Source of the DNA: Streptomyces sp. SDr-06
Lineage (GTDB): Bacteria; Actinomycetota; Actinomycetes; Streptomycetales; Streptomycetaceae
Direction: 5' to 3'
Length of the DNA stretch: 64,000 nucleotides
Assembly (NCBI RefSeq): GCF_003324565.1
Contig: NZ_QOLA01000025.1
Coordinates: forward strand, 1-64,000
Below, one piece after another: positions 17,078 through 26,300 of the stretch. The position numbers and the translations under genes are program-made. Every line of letters begins with the position of its first letter. Positions within the stretch are counted from its first letter, which is position 1. The notes beneath the pieces were generated by a model, which saw only the letters and a list, made by a program, of their open reading frames with translations, searched no databases and was not told where the DNA came from.

Positions 17078-18199
17078 TCACGGCCCCGCGGGGTTGCTCC
17101 GGCCCACCACGTGGCCCGCCCGGTCGATGCAGATCACGTCCACCGCGACCGGGGCTCCCCGCAGCACCCCGAGCGCCTCGTCGCGGGCCCGCGCCGCCAC
17201 CAGGTCGCCCAGCGGCACCCCGGCCGCCGTGCACAACTGGAGCGCCGCGAGGCCGGTGTTGGCCTGCTCCACCTCGGCCGCCAGCGACTCCGGCGCGCCG
17301 CCCGCGCGGGCCAGGTCGGCCAGGAACGGCTTGTCCACCTGCGAGCGGGCCGAGTGCAGGTCGAGGTGGCCCGCGGCGAGCTTGGACAGCTTGGCGAAGC
17401 CGCCGCAGATGGTGAGGCGGTCCACCGGGTGGCGGCGTACGTACTTCAGGACGGCGCCCGCGAAGTCGCCCATGTCGAGCAGGGCGTCCTCGGGCAGCCC
17501 GTACTCCGCGACCACCGTCTTCTCCGACGTCGAGCCCGTGCAGCCCGCCACATGGGTGCGGCCCGCCGCCCGGGCCACGTCCACGCCGCGCCGGATCGAG
17601 TCGATCCACGCGGAGCACGAGTACGGCACCACGATGCCGGTCGTGCCGAGGATCGACAGGCCGCCCAGGATGCCCAGGCGCGGGTTCCAGGTCGAGCGGG
17701 CGATCTCCTCGCCGTGGTCCACCGAGACGGTGATCTCCACGTCCCCGGGGGCGCCGTGCCGCCCGGCGACCAGCGCCACGTGCTCGGTCATCATCTGGCG
17801 CGGCACCGGGTTGATCGCCGGTTCGCCCACCGGCAGCGGCAGGCCGGGCAGCGTGATCGTGCCGACGCCCGCGCCCGCGCGGAAGACCACGCCCGAGCCG
17901 GGCGGCAGCAGCCGCACCGTCGAGCGGATCAGCGCGCCGTGGGTGACGTCCGGGTCGTCGCCCGCGTCCTTCACCACGGCCGCCATCGCCCGCCCGGCCG
18001 CCAGCTCCTCCGCCGCCAGCGCGAACGCGGGTGTCTGCCCGCGCGGCAGCGTGATCGTCACCGGGTCGGGGAAGTCGCCGGTCAGCAGCGCGGTGTACGC
18101 GGCCGTGGTGGCCGCCGTCGCGCAGGCGCCGGTCGTCCAGCCGGGGCGCAGACCGGTGTGCTTGAGCTGGGCGCCGCGCCCGCCCTTCGCCTCACTCAC
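17078..18199 (-). CDS. cbiD: CbiD-type cobalt-precorrin-5B/precorrin C1-methyltransferase
   Basis: The 373-residue protein matches CbiD: LRPGWTTGACATAATTAAY at the N-terminus, RGQTPAF, PINPVP-like PAINPVPRQMM, GILGGLSILGTTGIV, and VAGCTGSTSEKTV. CbiD methylates C1 during ring contraction in the anaerobic pathway, yet this cluster also carries the aerobic-type CobG, so a mixed route is used here. A GTG at 18199 was chosen because family similarity begins just after it; ATG at 18235 or GTG at 18274 are in-frame alternatives. It diverges from cobK across a 30-base tandem repeat. Confidence 0.88.
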   Translation of the reverse strand: MSEAKGGRGAQLKHTGLRPGWTTGACATAATTAAYTALLTGDFPDPVTITLPRGQTPAFALAAEELAAGRAMAAVVKDAGDDPDVTHGALIRSTVRLLPPGSGVVFRAGAGVGTITLPGLPLPVGEPAINPVPRQMMTEHVALVAGRHGAPGDVEITVSVDHGEEIARSTWNPRLGILGGLSILGTTGIVVPYSCSAWIDSIRRGVDVARAAGRTHVAGCTGSTSEKTVVAEYGLPEDALLDMGDFAGAVLKYVRRHPVDRLTICGGFAKLSKLAAGHLDLHSARSQVDKPFLADLARAGGAPESLAAEVEQANTGLAALQLCTAAGVPLGDLVAARARDEALGVLRGAPVAVDVICIDRAGHVVGRSNPAGP

Positions 18200-18240
18200 G
18201 GCCGGGGCCCCGGTCTCGCCCGCCCGCGCCCTCATCGAGC

Positions 18241-18330
18241 AAACTCGTGACCATCGGCCTTGCCCACGCACCACTCATGACCGTCGGCCTGACACTCGCA
18301 CCACTCATGACCATCGGCCTCACTCACGAA
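18241..18330. repeat. 30-bp tandem repeat, 3 copies, between cbiD and cobK
   Basis: Three consecutive 30-base units begin at 18241, 18271 and 18301. All share ACTC(A/G)TGACC(A/G)TCGGCCT; copies 2 and 3 begin CCACTCATGACC. They fill most of the space between the cbiD starts and the cobK GTG at 18345, so they overlap the likely promoters and may be a multi-site operator or a neutral expansion. Confidence 0.85.
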
Positions 18331-18344
18331 CGGAACCGGATCCT

Positions 18345-19091
18345 GTGCACGTCTTGATTCTGGGGGGTACGGGCGAGGCCCGTCGGCTGGCCGGGCTGCT
18401 GCACGGCGCCGAGGTCTCCGGGCTGCGCGTGACGAGTTCGCTCGCGGGGCGGGTCGCCGCGCCCCGGATGCCCGACGGGGAGGTCCGTGTCGGGGGCTTC
18501 GGCGGACCAGACGGGCTCGCCCACTGGCTGCGTACGCACGAGGTGGACGCGCTCATCGACGCCACTCATCCCTTCGCCCGGACCATCAGTTTCAACGCCG
18601 CGTCGGCCGCGGCCGCGGCCCATGTTCCCCTGCTCGCCCTGCGGCGGCCCGGCTGGGTCCCCGGTGACGGCGACCGCTGGCACCCCGCGGACTCGCTCGA
18701 CGAGGCGGCCGCGCTGCTGCCCGCGCTGGGCCGCCGGGTGTTCCTCACCACCGGACGCATGGGCCTGGCCGCCTTCGCCCACCTCGACGCGCTGTGGTTC
18801 CTGATGCGCTCGGTGGACGCACCCGAGCCGCCCTGCCCGGCCCGCATGGAGGTGCTGCTCGACCGGGGCCCCTTCACCCTCGAAGGGGAGCGGGAGATCC
18901 TGCGGCGGGCCGCCATCGAGGTGCTTGTGACCAAGGACAGCGGGGGCGCCGCCACCGCGCCCAAGCTCGCCGCCGCCCGCGAGGCGGGCATCCCCGTCGT
19001 CGTGGTGCGGCGGCCGCCCGTGCCGGACGGCGTGACCGTGGCGGCCACCCCCGAGGAGGCGGCCGCCTGGGTGCGTCAGTTCTCCGGGTAG
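18345..19091 (+). CDS. cobK: precorrin-6A reductase
   Basis: The 248-residue protein begins HVLILGGTGEARRLAGLL, the nucleotide-binding start of CobK/CbiJ. It continues with VRVGGFGG, DALIDATHPFA, RVFLTTGRMGL and VTKDSGG near the C-terminus. It reduces precorrin-6A (C18-C19) using NAD(P)H. The start is GTG at 18345 after a GGAACCGGA stretch. Its last 16 bases overlap the convergent cobIJ gene. Confidence 0.92.
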   Translation: MHVLILGGTGEARRLAGLLHGAEVSGLRVTSSLAGRVAAPRMPDGEVRVGGFGGPDGLAHWLRTHEVDALIDATHPFARTISFNAASAAAAAHVPLLALRRPGWVPGDGDRWHPADSLDEAAALLPALGRRVFLTTGRMGLAAFAHLDALWFLMRSVDAPEPPCPARMEVLLDRGPFTLEGEREILRRAAIEVLVTKDSGGAATAPKLAAAREAGIPVVVVRRPPVPDGVTVAATPEEAAAWVRQFSG

Positions 19092-20644
19092 CGGCGCGGG
19101 GTCCAGACGATCTCCTCGCCGTCCCCGCGCCGTACGGTCCGGGTCTGCGAGGAGCCGATCAGCAGGATGGTGCGCATGTCGACCTCTGCCGGGTCGAGTT
19201 CGGCCAGCCGCACGATCCGGACCCGCTCGGTGGGACCGCCCACGTCGCGTGCGACCACCACCGGGGTGTCCGGCGAGCGGTGCTCCAGGAGTAGCTCGCG
19301 GGCCTTGGCGACCTGCCAGGTACGGCTCGCCGAACCGGGGTTGTAGAGCGCGAGGACCAGATCGGCGGAGGCCGCCGCGTGCAGGCGCTCCGCGATGACC
19401 TCCCAGGGCTTGAGCCGGTCGGACAGCGAGATGGTCGCGTAGTCGTGGCCGAGCGGGGCGCCCGCGCGGGCGGCGGCCGCGTTCGCGGCGGTCACCCCCG
19501 GCAGGACCCGCACGGGGACGCCGGCGTACTCCGGCTGCGAGGCGACCTCCAGGACGGCGGTGGCCATCGCGAAGATGCCCGGGTCCCCGCCCGAGACGAC
19601 GGCGACCTTCCTGCCCCGCAGGGCCAGTTGGAGGGCGAACTCGGCGCGCTCGGACTCCACCTTGTTGTCCGAACCGTGCCGCCGCTGCCCGGGGCGCTCC
19701 GGCACCCGGTCCACGTACGTGGTGTAGCCGACCACGTCGTCGGCGGCGGCGAGCGCGCCCCGCGTCTCGGGGGTCAGCCACAGCGGGCCCGCCGGGCCGG
19801 TGCCGACGACCACGACCTCGCCCCGCTCGCGCACGGGCCGCGTCGCGTCGATGCGGCTGGGGAGCACCGCGACGGAGAAGTACGGCACCGACTCGGGGTC
19901 GATGTCGGCGATCCTGCCGGTGCGCTCGCCCGCCATGGTGGCGCGCTCCACGTACCGCGCCTCGTCCAGGCGCCCCGAACGCTCCAGTGCCGTACGCACC
20001 TTGGTGAAGGTGCGGCCCAGCTTCATCACCACCGCCGAGTCGGTCGCGGCGAGCCGCGCGGTGAGCTCCTCCTCCGGCAGCGTGCCGGGCAGGATCGTCA
20101 GGATCTCCTCGGCCTCCACCAGCGGCTCCCCGAGCCGGGCGGCCGCCGCGCTCACCGAGGTCACGCCGGGGATCACCTCGGTGGGATAGCGGTGCGCGAG
20201 CCGCTTGTGCATGTGCTGGTACGAGCCGTAGAACAGCGGGTCGCCCTCGGCGAGCACGGCGACCGTGCGGCCCGCGTCCAGGTGCTCGGCGAGGCGCGCC
20301 GAGGCCTCCTCGTAGAAGTCGTTCAGGGCGCCCCGGTAGCCGCCGGGGTGGTCGGTGGTCTCCACCGTGAGCGGGTAGACCAGCTTCTCCTCGATGTGGT
20401 CGGCACGGATGTGCTTCGCCGCGATCGAGCGGGCTATGGAGCGGCCGTGGCGCGCCGAGTGGTAGGCCACCACGTCGGCCTCCGCGATGGCCTCCACCGC
20501 GCGCACCGTCATCAGGGACGGATCCCCGGGCCCGAGCCCCACCCCGTACAGCCGGCCGGTGGTCGCGCCGTCCCCGGTGCCGGTGAGGGCGTCGGAGGTG
20601 CTGTCGTCCTGCTCGCTGTTCTGCTGCATCGCGCTCTCGTTCAT
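19076..20644 (-). CDS. cobIJ: precorrin-2 C20-methyltransferase / precorrin-3B C17-methyltransferase fusion
   Basis: The 522-residue protein fuses two tetrapyrrole methylases. CobI spans about residues 30-265 (LYGVGLGPGDPSLMTVRAVE, AEGDPLFYGSY, IPGVTSVSAAAA). CobJ spans about 275-515 (VVVVGTGPAGPLWLTPE, VVSGGDPGIFAMA, LPGVTAANAAAARAGAPLGHDYA). CobI methylates C20 of precorrin-2; CobJ methylates C17 of precorrin-3B with ring contraction. The ATG at 20644 overlaps the cobH stop (ATGA), and a short acidic, Gln-rich lead of about 30 residues precedes the first domain; ATG at 20629 is an alternative. Confidence 0.93.
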   Translation of the reverse strand: MNESAMQQNSEQDDSTSDALTGTGDGATTGRLYGVGLGPGDPSLMTVRAVEAIAEADVVAYHSARHGRSIARSIAAKHIRADHIEEKLVYPLTVETTDHPGGYRGALNDFYEEASARLAEHLDAGRTVAVLAEGDPLFYGSYQHMHKRLAHRYPTEVIPGVTSVSAAAARLGEPLVEAEEILTILPGTLPEEELTARLAATDSAVVMKLGRTFTKVRTALERSGRLDEARYVERATMAGERTGRIADIDPESVPYFSVAVLPSRIDATRPVRERGEVVVVGTGPAGPLWLTPETRGALAAADDVVGYTTYVDRVPERPGQRRHGSDNKVESERAEFALQLALRGRKVAVVSGGDPGIFAMATAVLEVASQPEYAGVPVRVLPGVTAANAAAARAGAPLGHDYATISLSDRLKPWEVIAERLHAAASADLVLALYNPGSASRTWQVAKARELLLEHRSPDTPVVVARDVGGPTERVRIVRLAELDPAEVDMRTILLIGSSQTRTVRRGDGEEIVWTPRRYPEN

Positions 20645-21282
20645 TCCGTCTCGCTCGCGATCGCGTTGAGTGCGGCCGCGGCGATCGCGCTGCCGCCGCG
20701 CCTGCCCCGTACCACCAGGTGTTCCAGGCCCGAAGGGTGCGCGGCGAGCGCGTCCTTGGACTCGGCGGCGCCGATGAAGCCGACCGGCACGCCGATGACG
20801 GCGGCCGGACGCGGCGCGCCCTCCTCGATCATTTCGAGCAGCCGGAACAGCGCGGTGGGCGCGTTGCCGACGGCCACGACCGCGCCGTCGAGCCGGTCGC
20901 GCCACAGCTCCAGGGCGGCGGCGCTGCGCGTGGTGCCCAGCTTCGCGGCGAGCCCGGGCACCGACGGGTCGGCCAGCGTGCACAGGACCTCGTTGTCGGC
21001 GGGCAGCCGCTTGCGGGTCACACCGCTCGCCACCATCCGCGCGTCGCACAGGATCGGCGCACCCGCGCGCAGCGCCTCGCGGGCCCGGGCCACGACGCCG
21101 GGCGTGAAGCCGAGGTCGCGGGGCAGGTCCGTCATGCCGCAGGCGTGGATCATGCGGACCGCGACCTGGCTCACGTCGGCGGGCAGGCCGGTGAGGTCCG
21201 CCTCGGCGCGGATCGTGGCAAAGGACTGGCGGTAGATCTCCGCGCCGTCCTTCTCGTAGTCGAACACTGTGCTCTCGCTCAT
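20641..21282 (-). CDS. cobH: precorrin-8X methylmutase
   Basis: The 213-residue protein contains FDYEKDGAEIYRQSFATIR, MIHACGMTDLPRDL with the catalytic-region His, GAPILCDARMVASGV, NAPTALFRLLEM and GVPVGFIGAAESK, all CobH/CbiC signatures. It moves the C11 methyl to C12, giving hydrogenobyrinate. The ATG at 21282 gives the normal family length; an open Asp/Gly/Pro-rich extension to 21465 looks non-coding. It sits between cobG and cobIJ in one transcription direction. Confidence 0.93.
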   Translation of the reverse strand: MSESTVFDYEKDGAEIYRQSFATIRAEADLTGLPADVSQVAVRMIHACGMTDLPRDLGFTPGVVARAREALRAGAPILCDARMVASGVTRKRLPADNEVLCTLADPSVPGLAAKLGTTRSAAALELWRDRLDGAVVAVGNAPTALFRLLEMIEEGAPRPAAVIGVPVGFIGAAESKDALAAHPSGLEHLVVRGRRGGSAIAAAALNAIASETE

Positions 21283-21487
21283 CTCGTCGTTGTCCCCGTC
21301 GCCTGCGTCCGGTCCGGCTGTGTCGTCGTCCCGTGCGGTGCGGGCAGTGGGCGGGCTGTCGTCGTACGTGCGGGTGGGGTGGCTGGGGTGGTCGTGCGGT
21401 CCGGGCCCGGCCGGGGCGCCTTCGCGTGCGGGGTCCGTGCCGTCGTCGTGCTCGGGTTCCCGCACGTCGCCGTGGTGCGTGCGGCCC

Positions 21488-22810
21488 TCATGGCCCCGCG
21501 CTCCGAGCGGTGGCGACCGCAGCCGCCAACCCGTCTTCCGCCACCGGTACGTGACGCTCGCGCGCGCCCCGTACCGCCACCGTGTAGTGGCCGTCGGGGG
21601 TCGCGGTCACGTCCACCCAGTCGCCGTGCGGATGCCCGCAGCGGCGCTCGCACCCCGACCAGTAGACCGGCAGGGGGCCGCGCCCCGGCAGGGCGTCCCG
21701 GCGCACATCGGCCAGCGCCTTGGCGCAGCCGGGCCGCCCGGTGCACGCCCCGACCCCGGTCCACGGCGACCCGGGGCCCGTGACGAACCCGGCGTCTTCG
21801 AGCTCTCGCAGCCGCTCGTGGGCCGCGCGCTCGTCGAACCCGGGGATCACGAACTGGCGCCACGGGGTGATCCTGACCTCGTCGCGGGGGCCGGCGAGCG
21901 CGTGCAGCGCGGGGGCGCCGACCCGGCCGAGCACGGGCGCCACGATCAGGGCGTACGTTCCGTCGGGACTCGCCACGATGCCGGGGGCCGGGGCGGCCGA
22001 GTGCGCGTCCGGGGGTGCTGCCGGGGTTGCCGGGATGCCCGCCAGGGCCAGGGCGCCCGCGAGGTCCACGGGGTGGCCCGGGGGGAGTTCGCGGACCCGC
22101 CAGGCGCCGTTGCCCGCGGCGGCGGCGGTGTCGAGGAAGGCGCGGGCGGCCGCGAGTGCCGCCCGCGGGGCGTCGCCCGCCGCCACGCGCAGGGTGCTCG
22201 GCCCGACGCGTACCAGGGCCGTGTCCCCCGCTTGTGCGAGCAAGGTCACATCGCCGCCGAGGCCCGCGACGTCGCCCCGGCCGTCGTCGAGCACGAACAG
22301 GAACCGGCCCGAGAGGGCGGCCGTCCAGTCCTGGCCGCACAGCAGCGCGTCCAGGGCGCGCACCCAGGCGGGGGTGTGCCCGTGGCCCCGGTCGTCGAGA
22401 CCGGCCAGGGGGGTGGCCACGATGTTGCGGATGCGCTCGTGCTGCTCGGAGGGCAACAGGGCGGTGTGGCGCAGGAGTTCGGCGAGGCCGGTGCCGCAGG
22501 CTTCGCCGATGCCGCGCAACTCGGCGTTGCCGCGGGAGGTGATGCCGAGGTGGCCGTCCCCGTACCGCTCGGCCGCGGTGGCCAGCGCGTGTACCTGATG
22601 GTTCGTCAAGATACCGCCGGGCAGCCTGAGTCGGGCCAGTTGGCCGTCGTCGGCGGCGTGCAGGCGGAGGGCGCCGGGGCAGGCGTCGCCGCGGTCCCGT
22701 ACGACGGGGTGCGGGCCGGGTTCGCGCGTGGCTTCTCCCGAGGCGTCCTCTATAGGGGGTTCGCCCTGGTGTGAGGGTGTTGTGGCGGGGGGCGGCATGG
22801 CGGCGAGCAT
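21488..22810 (-). CDS. cobG: precorrin-3B synthase (CobG, sulfite-reductase fold)
   Basis: The 440-residue protein has two ferredoxin-like/half-domain repeats as in sulfite and nitrite reductases (GDGHLGITSRGNAELRGI in the first). The iron-sulfur cysteines are CTGRPGC and SGCERRCGHPHG, a Cx5C...Cx3C pattern. CobG uses O2 to form the gamma-lactone precorrin-3B, so this organism makes B12 aerobically. ATG at 22810 or 22798 are both possible; neither has a clear ribosome site. The dispersed repeat begins about 10 bases upstream. Downstream, about 205 bases separate it from cobH. Confidence 0.9.
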   Translation of the reverse strand: MLAAMPPPATTPSHQGEPPIEDASGEATREPGPHPVVRDRGDACPGALRLHAADDGQLARLRLPGGILTNHQVHALATAAERYGDGHLGITSRGNAELRGIGEACGTGLAELLRHTALLPSEQHERIRNIVATPLAGLDDRGHGHTPAWVRALDALLCGQDWTAALSGRFLFVLDDGRGDVAGLGGDVTLLAQAGDTALVRVGPSTLRVAAGDAPRAALAAARAFLDTAAAAGNGAWRVRELPPGHPVDLAGALALAGIPATPAAPPDAHSAAPAPGIVASPDGTYALIVAPVLGRVGAPALHALAGPRDEVRITPWRQFVIPGFDERAAHERLRELEDAGFVTGPGSPWTGVGACTGRPGCAKALADVRRDALPGRGPLPVYWSGCERRCGHPHGDWVDVTATPDGHYTVAVRGARERHVPVAEDGLAAAVATARSAGP

Positions 22811-22820
22811 ACCCACGAGG

Positions 22821-22990
22821 CCGGACGGGCTGAGCTCGCCCATGCTGGCCAGCACGGTGCTGTTAGGGGCGCGGGGAACTGCGCGAGCAAGCGGGCACGG
22901 TCCGCAGGCGCCCTGGGGCTCCGCCCCAGACCCCGTATCGCGCCTTGAGGGCGCTCGTCCTCAATCGCCGGACGGGCTGAGGTTGCCTGT
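22821..22990 (-). repeat. dispersed intergenic repeat, one core copy with hairpin block
   Basis: The reverse-oriented core lies at 22866-22885, flanked on one side by CATGCTGGCCAGCACGGTGC and on the other by the hairpin block (GGGGCTCCGCCCC, GCGCCTTGAGGGCGC, CTCGTCCTCAATCGCC). It lies between the divergent cobG gene and the cobN riboswitch and almost touches the cobG start codon. Confidence 0.85.
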
Positions 22991-23084
22991 GCTGACCAGC
23001 ACCAGTACCGGAAGGGATGCGAGCCTCCCCGCACGGTTCGCAGCCGGGGACAATCGACGCGGCCCCCCGCCGAGGGGCCACGCA

Positions 23085-23250
23085 GGGTCGCTACTATGCA
23101 GGCGGCGGGCCACCTGGCCCGGCACGCGCCGGCGACGGCGACAGGGGGAGGAAGCCCGGTGAGATTCCGGCGCGGTCCCGCCACTGTGAGCCCGGACCGA
23201 GCCTCGCGCCCGGCCGGGTGAGTCAGGAACTCCCCCTCCCCGACTCGGGG
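23085..23250 (+). promoter_or_regulatory. cobalamin riboswitch upstream of cobN
   Basis: Conserved cobalamin-riboswitch parts appear in order: a GC-rich P2-type hairpin (23101-23140), GGAAGCCCGGTGAGATTCCG, GCGCGGTCCCGCCACTGTGA with the B12 box (GCCACTG at 23180-23186), and GAGTCAGGAACTCC. The expression platform lies between this and the cobN start at 23307. High adenosylcobalamin should lower cobN expression. The ends given are approximate. Confidence 0.9.
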
Positions 23251-23306
23251 AGACCCATTCCGACACCACCCGGGGCGCGGACACCCCGAGGAAGGCCTGA
23301 CGCCGC

Positions 23307-26300
23307 ATGCTGCACTCGTCCGGGGAGCCCGCAGAGGACCCCCGCCCCATCCTGCTCCTGTCGACGTCCGACACCGACCTGCTGAGCGCGCGCGCGGCGA
23401 ACGGCCCGGTGCCCTACCGGTTCGCCAACCCCTCCCGGCTCGCCCTGGACGACCTCCCCGCGCTGATCGACGGCGTCGGCCTCGTCGTCGTCCGCCTGCT
23501 CGGCGGCGTACGCGCCTGGCAGGACGGCCTGGACCAGCTCACCGCGAGCGGCCTGCCCGTCGTCGTGCTCACCGGTGAACAGGCCCCGGACGCCCAGCTG
23601 ATGGCCGCCTCCACCGTGCCCGTCGGCATCGCCGCCGAGGCGCACGCCTACCTCGCGCACGGCGGCCCGGCCAACCTCGACCAGCTGGCCCGCTTCCTGT
23701 CCGACACCGTGCTGCTCACCGGCCACGGTTTCGAGCCGCCCGCGCCCGCCCCGTCCTGGGGCCCGCTGGAGCGTACGGCGAACCCGGGCGAGGGCCCGAC
23801 CGTCGCGGTGCTCTACTACCGCGCCCACCACATGAGCGGCAACACCGCCTTCGTGGACGCCCTGTGCGGCGCGATCGAGGACGCGGGCGCCCGCGCGCTC
23901 CCGCTGTACGTGTCCTCGCTGCGCTCCCCCGAGCCCGAGCTCATCGAGGAGCTGGGCGCCGCCGACGCCATCGTGACCACCGTCCTGGCGGCGGGCGGCA
24001 CCAAGCCCGCCACCGCGTCGGCGGGCGGCGACGACGAGTCGTGGGACGCGGGCGCGCTCAGCGGCCTGGACGTGCCGATCCTCCAGGCGCTCTGCCTCAC
24101 CGGCTCACGCAGCGCCTGGGAGGAGAACGACGAGGGCGTCTCGCCGCTCGACGCGGCCAGCCAGATCGCGGTGCCCGAGTTCGACGGCCGCCTCATCACC
24201 GTCCCGTTCTCCTTCAAGGAGATCGACGAGGACGGGCTCCCCGCCTACGTCGCCGACGCCGAGCGCGCCGCCCGCGTCGCCGGGATCGCCGTACGCCACG
24301 CGAAGCTCAAGCACATCCCGGCCGCCGACAAGCGGCTCGCGCTGGTGCTGTCCGCGTACCCCACCAAGCACTCCCGCATCGGCAACGCGGTCGGCCTCGA
24401 CACCCCCGCGAGCGCCGTCGCGCTGCTGCGCCGACTGCGCGCCGAGGGCTACGACTTCGGGCACGAGGACGAGATCCCGGGCCTGGTCTCCGGCGACGGC
24501 GACGAGCTGATCCGCGCCCTGATCGACGCGGGCGGCCACGACCAGGACTGGCTCACCGAGGAGCAGCTGGCCGCCAACCCGGTCCGCATCCCGGCCGCCG
24601 ACTACCGGCGCTGGTACGCGACGCTGCCCGAGGAGCTGCGCACCGAGGTCGAGGAGCACTGGGGGCCGCCGCCCGGCGAGATGTTCCTGGACCGCAGCCG
24701 CAACCCCGAGGGCGACATCGTGCTCGCGGCCCTGCGCCGCGGCAATCTGCTGATCCTCATCCAGCCGCCGCGCGGCTTCGGCGAGAACCCGATCGCGATC
24801 TACCACGACCCCGATCTGCCGCCCTCGCACCACTACCTGGCCGCCTACCGCTGGATCGCGGCCCCGGCCGCCGACGGCGGGTTCGGTGCCGACGCGATGA
24901 TCCACCTCGGCAAGCACGGCAACCTGGAGTGGCTGCCCGGCAAGAACGCGGGCCTGTCCGCCGCCTGCGGCCCGGACGCCGCCCTCGGCGACATCCCGCT
25001 CATCTACCCGTTCCTGGTCAACGACCCGGGCGAGGGCACCCAGGCCAAGCGCCGGGTGCACGCCACGCTCATCGACCACCTGGTGCCGCCGATGGCCCGC
25101 GCCGACTCCTACGGCGACATCGCGCGCCTGGAGCAACTCCTTGACGAGCACGCCCAGATCGCGTCCATGGACCCGGCCAAGCTGCCCGCGATCCGCGCGC
25201 AGATCTGGACGCTGATCCAGGCCGCGAAGCTCGACCACGACCTGGGGCTCGAAGACCGGCCCGAGGACGAGGGTTTCGACGAGTTCATCATGCATCTCGA
25301 CGGCTGGCTCTGCGAGATCAAGGACGTCCAGATCCGCGACGGACTGCACGTGCTCGGCAACGCCCCGGCCGGCGCCGACCGCGTCAACCTGGCCCTCGCC
25401 ATCCTGCGCGCCCGCCAGATCTGGGGCGGCACCACCGCCCTGCCCGGTCTGCGCGAGGCGCTCGGCCTGGACGAGTCCGCCGCCACCCGCACCTCAGCCG
25501 ACGAGGCCGAGGAGCAGGCCCGCGCGCTGGTGCAGTTGATGGACGACGCCGGCTGGGACCTCGCGGCGATCCCCGCCGACCAGCCCCAACAGGTGCGCGC
25601 CATCCTGGAGTTCGCGGCCCGCGAGGTCGTGCCGCGCCTCGCCGCGACCACCGCCGAGCTCGACCACACCGTGCACGCCCTGAACGGCGGCTTCGTCCCG
25701 GCCGGTCCCTCGGGCTCGCCGCTGCGCGGCCTGGTCAACGTCCTGCCGACCGGCCGCAACTTCTACTCGGTCGACCCCAAGGCCGTCCCCTCCCGGCTCG
25801 CCTGGGAGACCGGGCAGGCGCTCGCCGAGTCCCTCGCCGACCGCTACCGCACCGACAACGGCGACTGGCCGACCTCGGTCGGGCTCTCGCTGTGGGGTAC
25901 GAGCGCGATGCGCACGGCGGGCGACGACGTCGCCGAGGCGATGGCGCTGCTCGGCGTGCGCCCGGTCTGGGACGACGCCTCGCGCCGGGTCACCGGCCTG
26001 GAGCCGATCCCGCTCGACGAGCTCGGCCGCCCCCGCATCGACGTGACCCTGCGCATCTCGGGCTTCTTCCGCGACGCCTTCCCGCACACCATCGGGCTGC
26101 TCGACGACGCGGTGCGGCTGGCCGCGTCCCTGGACGAGCCCGCCGACCAGAACTTCGTACGCGCCCACACGCAGGCCGACCTCGCGGAGCACGGCGACGA
26201 ACGCCGGGCCACCACCCGCATCTTCGGCTCTCGCCCCGGCACCTACGGCGCGGGCCTGCTCCAGCTCATCGACTCCCGCGACTGGCGCACCGACGCCGAC

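Noticed and set aside
21283..21487. Extension of cobH by 61 residues into the cobG-cobH gap
   Set aside because: The added sequence is Asp/Pro/Gly/Thr-rich with no similarity to CobH, and ATG 21282 gives the normal family length.
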